From: JAPLFM01 sp964650885 | GTDB taxonomy: Bacteria; Bacteroidota; Ignavibacteria; Kapaibacteriales; UBA2268 | Reading direction: 5' to 3' | DNA: 64,000 nt | Assembly: GCA_964650885.1 (NCBI GenBank) | Contig: CAZYXG010000006.1 | Coordinates: forward strand, 17,571-81,570 | Shown here: in pieces, positions 54,358 to 62,351 of the stretch | Position numbering within the stretch: the first letter of the stretch is position 1 | How the letters are laid out: every line of letters starts with the position of its first letter | The notes under the pieces: model-generated | The model's input: only the letters and a program-made list of their open reading frames with translations | What the model was told of the DNA's origin: nothing | The model's database searches: none | Position numbers and translations under genes: made by a program

Positions 54358-54395
54358 ACAAAAAAAAAGAACTACAAACATTCGCTTGTAGCTCT
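54358..54395 (-). terminator. Intrinsic terminator of the FKBP gene
   Basis: Read leftward, AGAGCTACAA pairs with TTGTAGTTCT (10 bp, one G-T pair) and is followed by a run of about eight T. It lies 26 bases after the stop of the FKBP gene at 54421. Confidence 0.8.
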
Positions 54396-54420
54396 CTTTA
54401 ATTTTTGCTTTACTTTTTAA

Positions 54421-54867
54421 TTATAAAGGTTTCAAGATTGCCATTACTTCTACATTGAATATTAAATCTTCACCAGCTAAAGGTGGATTTGCATCAAGTG
54501 TGATTGTGTTTTCGTCGAAATCCTTCACAATAACAGTTATAGGATGTGCGTTTGGATCGCCAGGGTTGCTCATAGAAAGTTGCATTCCTTTTTCTGGAAT
54601 TAAATCTGATGGCAAATTATTTCTATCTACAGGAAAAACATATTCTTCATTGTGAAAGCCATAAGCTTTATCCATAGGGATATTTAGAACCTTTGTTTCA
54701 CCAACTGCCATTCCTATAATTCCTTGGTCGAATCCTTCTATCATAGCCCCAGAGCCAATAGTAAACTCGAGTGGGTTTGAATCGTAAGAGCTATCGAAAG
54801 TCTCACCAGTAGTTAGAGTGCCTACATAGTGCACTTTTACCACATCACCGAAATTTGCTGTTTCCAT
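54421..54867 (-). CDS. FKBP-type peptidyl-prolyl isomerase (SlyD-like)
   Basis: A 148-residue protein without a signal peptide. The FKBP part has VVKVHYVGTLTTGETFDSS near residue 9, LEFTIGSGAMIEGFDQGI near 33 and ITLDANPPLAGEDLIFNVEV near 122, with the insert-in-flap region (YGFHNEEYVFPV) of the SlyD type. SlyD proteins are cytoplasmic folding helpers and metallochaperones, but the His-rich C-terminal tail of E. coli SlyD is absent here. It is the fourth prolyl isomerase in the window. Confidence 0.93.
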   Translation of the reverse strand: METANFGDVVKVHYVGTLTTGETFDSSYDSNPLEFTIGSGAMIEGFDQGIIGMAVGETKVLNIPMDKAYGFHNEEYVFPVDRNNLPSDLIPEKGMQLSMSNPGDPNAHPITVIVKDFDENTITLDANPPLAGEDLIFNVEVMAILKPL

Positions 54868-54896
54868 AAGTAAATCTTTATATTGATTGTAAATTT

Positions 54897-55778
54897 CTAA
54901 TTCTTTTTAGTTTTAGGTTGGAGAATAATTGAAACAACAATTAACGCCAAACCAAAAACTGTATAAATGCTAATCGCTTCATTTGTTATCAAATTTAACA
55001 AAAGTAAAGATAGCAAAGGCGACAAATAAATTAAGTTTGCTGTTTTCGCTGTATTGCTTGTGTAATCAAGTGCTTTATTCCAAAGAATAAAAGTAATTCC
55101 CATTTCAAATACACCAACATAAACAGCAGCAAAGAACGATTTATAATTCAGACTAAAATTATTTTGAGAATATAAGCAATAAATTATTAACAATATAGTA
55201 GATATTAGAAAAGAATGAAAAAATCTAACTTCAACTTTTCTGCTATCTCGCTTGCTAAGTATCCAATAAGCAGCCCAAACTACTGCACTTGTTATAACAC
55301 AAATTATGCCAAACATTGAATTGGTCTGAAAACCAGCAATACTACCCTTGCTAGCGATAAGTAAAACTCCTATCAGTCCTAATAAGAGAAGTAAATAGTT
55401 CTGCAAAGTAAACTTTTCTTTAAAAAAAATTGCTGTGAATAGCACAACAAAACCTGTCCAAGTATAATTCAAAACGAGTGCTATTTGCCCTGGCAATTGC
55501 GAATATGCCGTGAATAGCAACATATAATAGATAGTGGGATTGAGCAAACTCACCGCCAAGTCTGATTTTGCAGATTTCAGATTGATTTTAAATGCAGAGC
55601 TCAATTCTTTTTTGGCAATAAGAATAGTTGTATATATGATAAGCGAAGTAGCAGATGCTATCAATAGCAATTGACTTGGAAGTAAAGAACTTAATGCTAT
55701 CTTGAATGCACTTGCTACTGTTGCCCAAGCAGCCACAGAAAGCAAAGCGAATATGTTAGATTTGGTGTTGTTTTGCAA
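54897..55778 (-). CDS. EamA/DMT-family transporter
   Basis: A 293-residue membrane protein with about ten helices in two EamA repeats. The first helix has LLSVAAWATVASAFKIALS and the repeat ends carry YLSPLLSLLLL, as in drug/metabolite transporters of the DMT superfamily. It is likely an exporter of small metabolites, with substrate unknown. The start appears to be TTG at 55778; the frame stays open further upstream but overlaps the promoter of the divergent receptor gene. Confidence 0.88.
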   Translation of the reverse strand: MQNNTKSNIFALLSVAAWATVASAFKIALSSLLPSQLLLIASATSLIIYTTILIAKKELSSAFKINLKSAKSDLAVSLLNPTIYYMLLFTAYSQLPGQIALVLNYTWTGFVVLFTAIFFKEKFTLQNYLLLLLGLIGVLLIASKGSIAGFQTNSMFGIICVITSAVVWAAYWILSKRDSRKVEVRFFHSFLISTILLIIYCLYSQNNFSLNYKSFFAAVYVGVFEMGITFILWNKALDYTSNTAKTANLIYLSPLLSLLLLNLITNEAISIYTVFGLALIVVSIILQPKTKKN

Positions 55779-55782
55779 AAGA

Positions 55783-55816
55783 TTTGAACCAAAAAGCTGA
55801 TAGAATCGTATTTTTG
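55783..55816 (+). promoter_or_regulatory. Bacteroidota-type promoter of the TonB receptor gene
   Basis: TTTG at 55783-55786 and TATTTTTG at 55809-55816 are separated by 22 bases, a good fit to the -33/-7 Bacteroidota promoter. Transcription would start around 55821-55823, only about six bases before the ATG at 55829, giving an almost leaderless message. Confidence 0.55.
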
Positions 55817-55828
55817 TAAACGCAAACT

Positions 55829-58048
55829 ATGAAACTACAAGAAACTATACAAGTAATTGGCAAAATAATTCTTTTGTTGATTCTACTTTCTTCTACAGCT
55901 AATGCCAAAGAATGGCATTTAAAAGGCACTATAACAGATGCTGAGACTAAAGAATTGTTGCCCGAAGTGCACATATTAATTAAAAAACAAAAAGAAGTAA
56001 TTGGCGAAACTATCACTAATCAAAACGGCAGCTTCAACATATTGCTTTCCTTCGAGCCAACGAATATTGATTTATTCAAGCTTGGCTATTTGAAAACCCA
56101 TAAAAAGATTAAAGTTACTGGTGATACATTAATAGTGAATATTAGTTTGGTAACATTGAGAAGTATTGGCAATACTCTCATAGTTACTGCCGATAAAATT
56201 GATTCCAAACTTTCGGAATATAACGAACATAGCCACATACTCGAAGGGCAAGAGCTGATGAAAGAAATGGGTCAAACACTAGCATCCACTTTGAAAAACG
56301 AAACTGGTTTGGCAATGCGTTCTATGGGGCCAGCCCCTGCTCGTCCAGTAATTCGTGGTTTGAGTGGGAATAGAGTGCAAATAAATGAGGACGACAATCC
56401 AATTGTAGATATGTCTGCTACATCTCCCGACCATGCTGTGGCAACCGATCCATTTATGGCGGAACAGCTTAATGTGCAGCGAGGGGCAAAAGTATTGCTA
56501 AGCTCCCAAACTCCTTTTGGAGGTGTTATCAATGTGGTGAAGAATGATATTCCTATTAAACATTCCAAAGAGCTAAATGCAATGGTAAGTTATGGTTATG
56601 AATCTGCAAATTTGGGTTCTTCGGCTGGAGGTGTTTTCGATGCACCAATTGGGGATTTCACATTCAAAACGAATGGCACTTATAAAAACACTTATGATTT
56701 GCGTACGCCAATAGGTTTGGCAAAAAACACTTCATCAGAAAATTATAGTGCAAATTTTGGTGGAGCATACTTTGCAGAGGACTATAATATTGGAGCTTCT
56801 GCTAATAAATTCTATAGTAACTATGGAGTGCCGGGCGGAATTGTGGGTGCTCACCCAAATGGAGTGAACATTGAATTGGATAAAAATGCAATTAACTTCA
56901 AAACAGATTACCACAACCACGGCGAAATTATAGACGATATTAGTTTCAAACTTAGTCGCAATTATTATTTTCATACTGAATACGAAAAAGCTGGACAGAT
57001 AGGTGCTCAATTCAATATATATAATTATAATGCAAATTTATCAATCACACAGCACGAAAGTGAGCTTTTCAAAAATGGTGAATTTGGTATGAATTTTAGA
57101 AATAATAGAATTGAGTTTGGCGGATATGTGTTTGTGCCAAACTCTACTAGTAATAATATTTCTGGATTTGTATTTGAAGAATTTAATTTAGATTTATTTG
57201 AATTGCAATTCTCAACTCGATTGAATTATTCCACTATATCGCCCGATAGAACCGAAATGCAGAAAATTGGATTTATTCGCAAAAGAGATTTTGCTTCTAT
57301 ATCCACAACTGTTTCCGCTACAAAAGAAATATTAGACAATATAACATTTGGCTTTAATCTTTCGCAGGCAATGAGACCACCTGCTGCCGAAGAACTATTC
57401 ACCGAAGGGCCACACTTGGCTGCATATTCATTTGAAACTGGAAATCCCGAACTAAATCAAGAAACTGGAATTGGCGGAGAAGTATTTTCGTATTATAAAA
57501 GTGATAAAAGTTTCCTAATGGCTACATTCTATTATTACGATTATAGTAATTTTATCACACCTAGGAATACTGGCAATATAAACATACAAACTTTATTGCC
57601 AATTTATTCTCAATATGGAATTAAAGCATCAATAATTGGCTTCGAAGCAAAAGCAGAATATATATTTTCAGAAGCTTTCCGACTTGAGAGTGGTTTTTCT
57701 TATACAGAGGGTAGAAATAAAACTGATGGTTATTGGTTGCCAATGATTCCTCCAATAAAGCTAAATATGGAAGCAAACTATATATACAAGAATTTGAATA
57801 TATATTCGAGAGTAGAGTATAATTCAGCCCAACAGAAGACAGACAAATTTGAATTGCCTACCAATAGCTATGTGATAGCTAATATTGGGCTTAATGTATC
57901 TACAGATTATTTTGGGAAATATTCAACAATATCAATAACATGCGATAATATCTTCAACAGAATATATCGCAATCACCTTTCTAGAATCAAACAAATATTG
58001 CCCGAACCAGGCAGAAATATTCGCTTGATTTATCGTTTGTTTATTTGA
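55829..58048 (+). CDS. TonB-dependent receptor with carboxypeptidase-regulatory-like domain
   Basis: A 739-residue outer-membrane receptor. The signal peptide ends TANA at residue 26. A carboxypeptidase-regulatory-like domain (LKGTITDAETKELLPEVHI) occupies about 28-110. The plug has STLKNETGLAMRSMGPAPAR, PVIRGLSGNRVQINEDDN and LLSSQTPFGGVINVV, and the barrel fills the rest. The plug motif resembles zinc- or copper-type receptors (ZnuD-like), with His residues such as EYNEHSHILEG before it, but the ligand is unproven. Its stop overlaps the convergent GT9 gene by 19 bases. Confidence 0.87.
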   Translation: MKLQETIQVIGKIILLLILLSSTANAKEWHLKGTITDAETKELLPEVHILIKKQKEVIGETITNQNGSFNILLSFEPTNIDLFKLGYLKTHKKIKVTGDTLIVNISLVTLRSIGNTLIVTADKIDSKLSEYNEHSHILEGQELMKEMGQTLASTLKNETGLAMRSMGPAPARPVIRGLSGNRVQINEDDNPIVDMSATSPDHAVATDPFMAEQLNVQRGAKVLLSSQTPFGGVINVVKNDIPIKHSKELNAMVSYGYESANLGSSAGGVFDAPIGDFTFKTNGTYKNTYDLRTPIGLAKNTSSENYSANFGGAYFAEDYNIGASANKFYSNYGVPGGIVGAHPNGVNIELDKNAINFKTDYHNHGEIIDDISFKLSRNYYFHTEYEKAGQIGAQFNIYNYNANLSITQHESELFKNGEFGMNFRNNRIEFGGYVFVPNSTSNNISGFVFEEFNLDLFELQFSTRLNYSTISPDRTEMQKIGFIRKRDFASISTTVSATKEILDNITFGFNLSQAMRPPAAEELFTEGPHLAAYSFETGNPELNQETGIGGEVFSYYKSDKSFLMATFYYYDYSNFITPRNTGNINIQTLLPIYSQYGIKASIIGFEAKAEYIFSEAFRLESGFSYTEGRNKTDGYWLPMIPPIKLNMEANYIYKNLNIYSRVEYNSAQQKTDKFELPTNSYVIANIGLNVSTDYFGKYSTISITCDNIFNRIYRNHLSRIKQILPEPGRNIRLIYRLFI

Positions 58049-59145
58049 GCTTCCAATTCTAAATAAGCAGACCATACTTTAGCGAATTGAATATCTTGAA
58101 CTTTCTTTTGTGGCTCTGCCATCACAATTTTGAATTGTGTATTAAATGGCGACCAATCATTTAAGTTATGACCATCACCATTATAAAGAGCCAGCAATGG
58201 AGTGCCACATAGCGATGCAAAATGCACAATTGCAGTATCGGGAGTGATTACCATTTCAGCATACTTTATTATACCAGCAATCTCAAATAAATCTTTAGTT
58301 TCTGGATATTGTTGCAACCTATTATTTGTGAATTTAGAGAGTAAAGTATTGGCAAATTCTTTTTCAGATGGAGTATTTACTATTATAATATTAGTGTTTG
58401 TTTCATTTAGTAATTTCTTGACTAATTCAATATATCCCACTTGAGTCCATTCGTTCTTCTTCTGTCCAGTAGATAGGTTTATCAAAGTATAGCTATCAAA
58501 GCCATACTTTACAATAAACCCCTTTACTATATTGTCAGCATTCTGAGCAATAGGGAAATTGATTGGCACTTGATCTATAGTTAAATCAGTTTCAAATATA
58601 TCATAAATCAAAGAAAGCATTTTCTCTGTCATATTGTTATATGCAGTCTCAGAGCTGGGATACATATTGTAAAAATCAATCATCAGGTGTTGAGAGTATC
58701 TCATAGCTCTAATTGCGGTATCACCACTAATGAATTTATTTCGCATTAAGTTATTACTCATCTTTTGGCTTAAAGTATTAATCATTAAGTCCACATTTCT
58801 TTTAGCGAATAGGTGTTTGAAGTCAGCAAATATACTGCTTTTTTCAACTATAATTTCATCGGCATCGGGGCAATTCTGTGCTAAATATTTGTTGTATTCC
58901 GAACAGTACAGAATCAAATGAAAATTTGGATTTATCATTTTTAAATAGCGAAGCATAGGGAATGTTACCACCATGTCGCCAATTTTATCGTTGCGAAATA
59001 TTACAATTGTTTTGATTGTATGCGGATTTAACTTTCCTTCAATTCTTTTACGATTGAAAAATAGTTTATAAGTATTATAAACTATTCGCTTATAGCCTAA
59101 TTCTAACGATTTAAGAAATTTATAAAGGATACTACTTTTATCCAT
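58030..59145 (-). CDS. Glycosyltransferase family 9 protein
   Basis: A 371-residue GT9 enzyme. The N-terminal IVIFRNDKIGDMVVTFPMLR matches the acceptor-side start of heptosyltransferases (about residue 47, after a short basic leader). The donor region has VITPDTAIVHFASLCGTPLL and NDWSPFNTQ. It is probably an LPS core glycosyltransferase acting in the cytoplasm. Its start overlaps the end of the upstream GT gene by 8 bases, and its end overlaps the receptor gene by 19 bases. Confidence 0.87.
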   Translation of the reverse strand: MDKSSILYKFLKSLELGYKRIVYNTYKLFFNRKRIEGKLNPHTIKTIVIFRNDKIGDMVVTFPMLRYLKMINPNFHLILYCSEYNKYLAQNCPDADEIIVEKSSIFADFKHLFAKRNVDLMINTLSQKMSNNLMRNKFISGDTAIRAMRYSQHLMIDFYNMYPSSETAYNNMTEKMLSLIYDIFETDLTIDQVPINFPIAQNADNIVKGFIVKYGFDSYTLINLSTGQKKNEWTQVGYIELVKKLLNETNTNIIIVNTPSEKEFANTLLSKFTNNRLQQYPETKDLFEIAGIIKYAEMVITPDTAIVHFASLCGTPLLALYNGDGHNLNDWSPFNTQFKIVMAEPQKKVQDIQFAKVWSAYLELEAQINKR

Positions 59146-60163
59146 TATTGCTACCCAATGAATTAAGTAATCTTTCTTTTATTTTTGTGTAATTATATTG
59201 CTCAAAATAACTCAAATCTGGATTTGATTGTTTTGTATAAAATTCTTTATCATTATAGAGTTGATGAGTTAGCTCGGTGGCGTGGTCCAATGCGAAGCAA
59301 TTCTCCACCATAAGTTCAGGAAATAAATGAGCTGCATGCTCTGTGTTCGAAGTAGAAATTATTGGCAAACCCAAAGCAGCACAGTCCAGCACATTGCGAG
59401 ACCAAGTGTATCGTTCGTCTAAATTTAACGCCATATAGTGATTTGATAAATATTCCAAGAACGAAGCAAGCGATGCAGTATAAATATAATGTTCAATTTT
59501 TGTATTTAAGTAATTTTCGATAAGCTTTAAATAAACTGATTTATCCAAAGTTAAAGTTTTGTACTTTTTAGTAAGTGCCATCACATTTTTCAAGTTTCTT
59601 GAATACTTTGGAATTATCATTGTGTATGGGTAATTTGTTTTTGCAATTAATTGAAATTCGTTAGTTTGCTTTAAAGGGCTTGCCAAAAGCATAGTTCGAT
59701 TATTTCTTTGCAATATTGGTTTTCTTAATTTTACTATTCTATCAATATTATAAGGAATACCAATTAACTCTATTTTTGTATCAGTCATAGAGCGTAAAAA
59801 TGGCATACTGTGAGTATTAATACCAATTATTAAATCAGAATTATCCAAAAGGAATTTAATTTTGTGTTGTGATTTTAAGTAAACCAAAGCATCATTTTCT
59901 ATTAAAGAGACCCACTTCACATTGGATTTCCGATTAATAATAATACTATGTGCTTGTTTCATATATGGAATTTTGTCGAAATTTAAATTGGAAATTATTA
60001 AATCATACTTGTTTATTAGTACAAGTGTAATTGCATTGCCACCAATATAATCGCCTTCCAAAGCAAAAGCCCAGTTTTCAACTCCGTTTATATCATAGTC
60101 AGAATTTTGCTTTTCTTTATAATTCCAAAATCCTTCATTGCCACCAATTACTAATGTTTTCAT
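59138..60163 (-). CDS. Putative GT-B-like glycosyltransferase
   Basis: A 341-residue protein without a signal peptide. The C-terminal half has a GT-B donor-site look: MALNLDERYTWSRNVLDCAA followed by LGLPIISTSNTEHAAHLFPE, with the E7-like acidic pattern of GT4-type enzymes. The N-terminal half shows no strong family signature. Coupling to GT genes on both sides (8-base overlap downstream, 5-base gap upstream) supports a role in the same glycan pathway. Confidence 0.65.
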   Translation of the reverse strand: MKTLVIGGNEGFWNYKEKQNSDYDINGVENWAFALEGDYIGGNAITLVLINKYDLIISNLNFDKIPYMKQAHSIIINRKSNVKWVSLIENDALVYLKSQHKIKFLLDNSDLIIGINTHSMPFLRSMTDTKIELIGIPYNIDRIVKLRKPILQRNNRTMLLASPLKQTNEFQLIAKTNYPYTMIIPKYSRNLKNVMALTKKYKTLTLDKSVYLKLIENYLNTKIEHYIYTASLASFLEYLSNHYMALNLDERYTWSRNVLDCAALGLPIISTSNTEHAAHLFPELMVENCFALDHATELTHQLYNDKEFYTKQSNPDLSYFEQYNYTKIKERLLNSLGSNNG

Positions 60164-60168
60164 AGATA

Positions 60169-61050
60169 TTATTTCACTTCAATAAAATTTTTATATTCGC
60201 CAATTCTTATTCCTGTGTTGTTTTCAATTGCATCAAGTATCTTAACCTTAATTGGCTTTAACCTAGGAACTATTTTAATTAACTCAATCCAATCCTTATC
60301 CTCATCTATTTTCTTCAGCATAAGCTTTGGGTGGCTGCCTGTGAATGTTGCTAAGCTGAAAGCTCCATCGTAAATAAAATCTTCAGCATCTGCCAATTCT
60401 GGATTGAATTCTTCTCCGCCATAGAATTTCATTGTTGTGCGGATTTTCATGAATTGATTTTTTGGCGGACGCACCCAACCATAGTGATAAATATTTGCTT
60501 CTGATTGCATTGCTTTCAATTTGCGGAAGCTATGCTCTCCATTTTCCACTCGAAAACCTTGAGCATCGCCCCAAGAAGTTACCCCTTTTATATTTCGGAA
60601 AGCACGAATCTCTCTTCTATACCACTGTCTGCCTATGCCAATTAAATTGTATTTGCCATAGAAATGAATATACCGGAATAGTAAAGCTTCAACTTCTTTA
60701 TTTGAATTCGCTTTCTCTAAATCCAACTTGATTAAATCATAATCCATTTCGTGCAGAACCTCATCGGCTTGCAAATAGAAACACCAATCTCCACTACATT
60801 CTTTCAAAGATAAATTAGTTTGTTCTGCATAGATTCTTCCTCCAGATTTGGCTTTGGCATCCCAGTTTGTTTCAATGATTCTAATTTTGGGGTTATTGAT
60901 TGAGCGTACAAGTTCTGTAGTGCCATCGTCCGAATCGCCACAGGCAATGATGTATTCGTCCACCAATGGCAATAGCGACTCTATTGACTCTCGCAAGGGA
61001 TAGCCAAACTTAATTGCATTTTTAACAAAACTAAAGCCAGATATTTTCAT
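60169..61050 (-). CDS. Glycosyltransferase family 2-like protein
   Basis: A 293-residue GT-A-like enzyme. ISGFSFVKNAIKFGYPLRES starts the fold, EYIIACGDSDDGTTELV near residue 33 is the nucleotide-sugar motif, and LQADEVLHEMD near residue 95 matches the DxD-equivalent position (QADE). About 100 C-terminal residues (RKLKAMQSEANIYHYGWVR) are typical of this uncharacterised GT2 branch. It is the first gene of a three-gene GT operon reading leftward, probably for LPS or O-antigen. Confidence 0.85.
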   Translation of the reverse strand: MKISGFSFVKNAIKFGYPLRESIESLLPLVDEYIIACGDSDDGTTELVRSINNPKIRIIETNWDAKAKSGGRIYAEQTNLSLKECSGDWCFYLQADEVLHEMDYDLIKLDLEKANSNKEVEALLFRYIHFYGKYNLIGIGRQWYRREIRAFRNIKGVTSWGDAQGFRVENGEHSFRKLKAMQSEANIYHYGWVRPPKNQFMKIRTTMKFYGGEEFNPELADAEDFIYDGAFSLATFTGSHPKLMLKKIDEDKDWIELIKIVPRLKPIKVKILDAIENNTGIRIGEYKNFIEVK

Positions 61051-61143
61051 TTTTTTGTGCTAATGGAAAAGCAAATTTAAGAATAATTCTTTGTTAAGCA
61101 TTGTTTTTTCAAAATTTTGCGATACAAATTTCCACTCTATCTT

Positions 61144-62349
61144 TTAAATGCTTTCTAATTCTTGCGATTCGGATTCCTCATCTAAATCTTGGGTGAACCA
61201 AACATAAACACCATATATAATTTGTACTAAAAATAGCGTTAGTAATATTAGCATCAAAGTTATAGGTTGGAATAACCAAACAAATGGTATCAAACAAATT
61301 CCAAACAAACCTGCTCCAATTTTCAGATAAGGGCTAATTCTATAATGAGTTGGTTCAAGTTCGTGGTGAGCCAATGTCATTTCTATTAATCCCAAAAACA
61401 CTAATGCAGAACTCAATGTTGCAGTCATAAACTCAAGTGAATTTAAAGATTGTGTAACATTCAATGCAATCACATTGCTCAATGCGGCTCCCGCTCCTAT
61501 TAGCAACATTATGAATGGCAGATGTAGGTTTGTCCAAGTGATTGCTGCCAACATTCCTGGCTTAGGTGGCCTACGTGCTATAAAATCGAAATATACCCAC
61601 CAAAGTGCAAAACAAATAGCTATTGCTACTACTGCTGCCCAAGCAACCCATGAAGTGATTAGTATATTCTTTTTAACACCTAATATTACATTAACTACCA
61701 TTTCACCCAATGCTATAATCACTAACAAACCAAATCTTTCGGGTCTCTTACTATTACTCATTCGAGGTAATTTGTCTTGATTTTTTAAAGTAAACCAAGG
61801 GGTAATAGTTTCTAGTACCAATGCAATTGTCCAAAGTATAAATCTTTCTGGCGGTGGAATAAATATCGAAATTAGAAAAAGTAATAGTGAAGTACAAAAG
61901 CCAAACATATATACTATTCCTATTGGCCTAAATTCTTTCACGTGGTATGCAGCTCTGCCCCAAGCAAATACAATTATTCCTCTTGCCAATACATAAGACA
62001 AAGCAAATAATGCTCCCTGAGATGTTATGGCATCAGAAGAGAAAACCGACATACCTGCAAATGGGATTAATATCAAAAAGTAGAATAACCTCGTTTCTAA
62101 GCCACGAGTTTCAAATCTTTCATTATAAAAAGTAGTGCCTATCCATATCCACCAAATAGGTAAGAAAATTAAAACGAACTCTTGCAGATTATAAATTGTA
62201 ATTGTTCCAGTCAGCTTTGCTGAGGTTTGCGAAATCATTACAACAAACATTAAATCGAAGAAAAGCTCCAACCAAGTTACTTTGCGTTCAATTCCATACT
62301 CTTCCTCATAGTGAAGAGCTGGCACTTCCCATATTTTACGTCTTGGCAT
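61144..62349 (-). CDS. Low temperature requirement protein A (LtrA) family membrane protein
   Basis: A 401-residue membrane protein from the ATG at 62349, three bases after the stop of the upstream gene; a longer frame reaches into that gene and is not needed. The N-terminus KVTWLELFFDLMFVVMISQT is the hallmark of the LtrA (PF06772) family, and about ten helices follow, including RFGLLVIIALGEMVVNVILG. LtrA was named from a Listeria cold-growth mutant; its molecular function is unknown. Confidence 0.88.
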   Translation of the reverse strand: MPRRKIWEVPALHYEEEYGIERKVTWLELFFDLMFVVMISQTSAKLTGTITIYNLQEFVLIFLPIWWIWIGTTFYNERFETRGLETRLFYFLILIPFAGMSVFSSDAITSQGALFALSYVLARGIIVFAWGRAAYHVKEFRPIGIVYMFGFCTSLLLFLISIFIPPPERFILWTIALVLETITPWFTLKNQDKLPRMSNSKRPERFGLLVIIALGEMVVNVILGVKKNILITSWVAWAAVVAIAICFALWWVYFDFIARRPPKPGMLAAITWTNLHLPFIMLLIGAGAALSNVIALNVTQSLNSLEFMTATLSSALVFLGLIEMTLAHHELEPTHYRISPYLKIGAGLFGICLIPFVWLFQPITLMLILLTLFLVQIIYGVYVWFTQDLDEESESQELESI

Positions 62350-62351
62350 AA

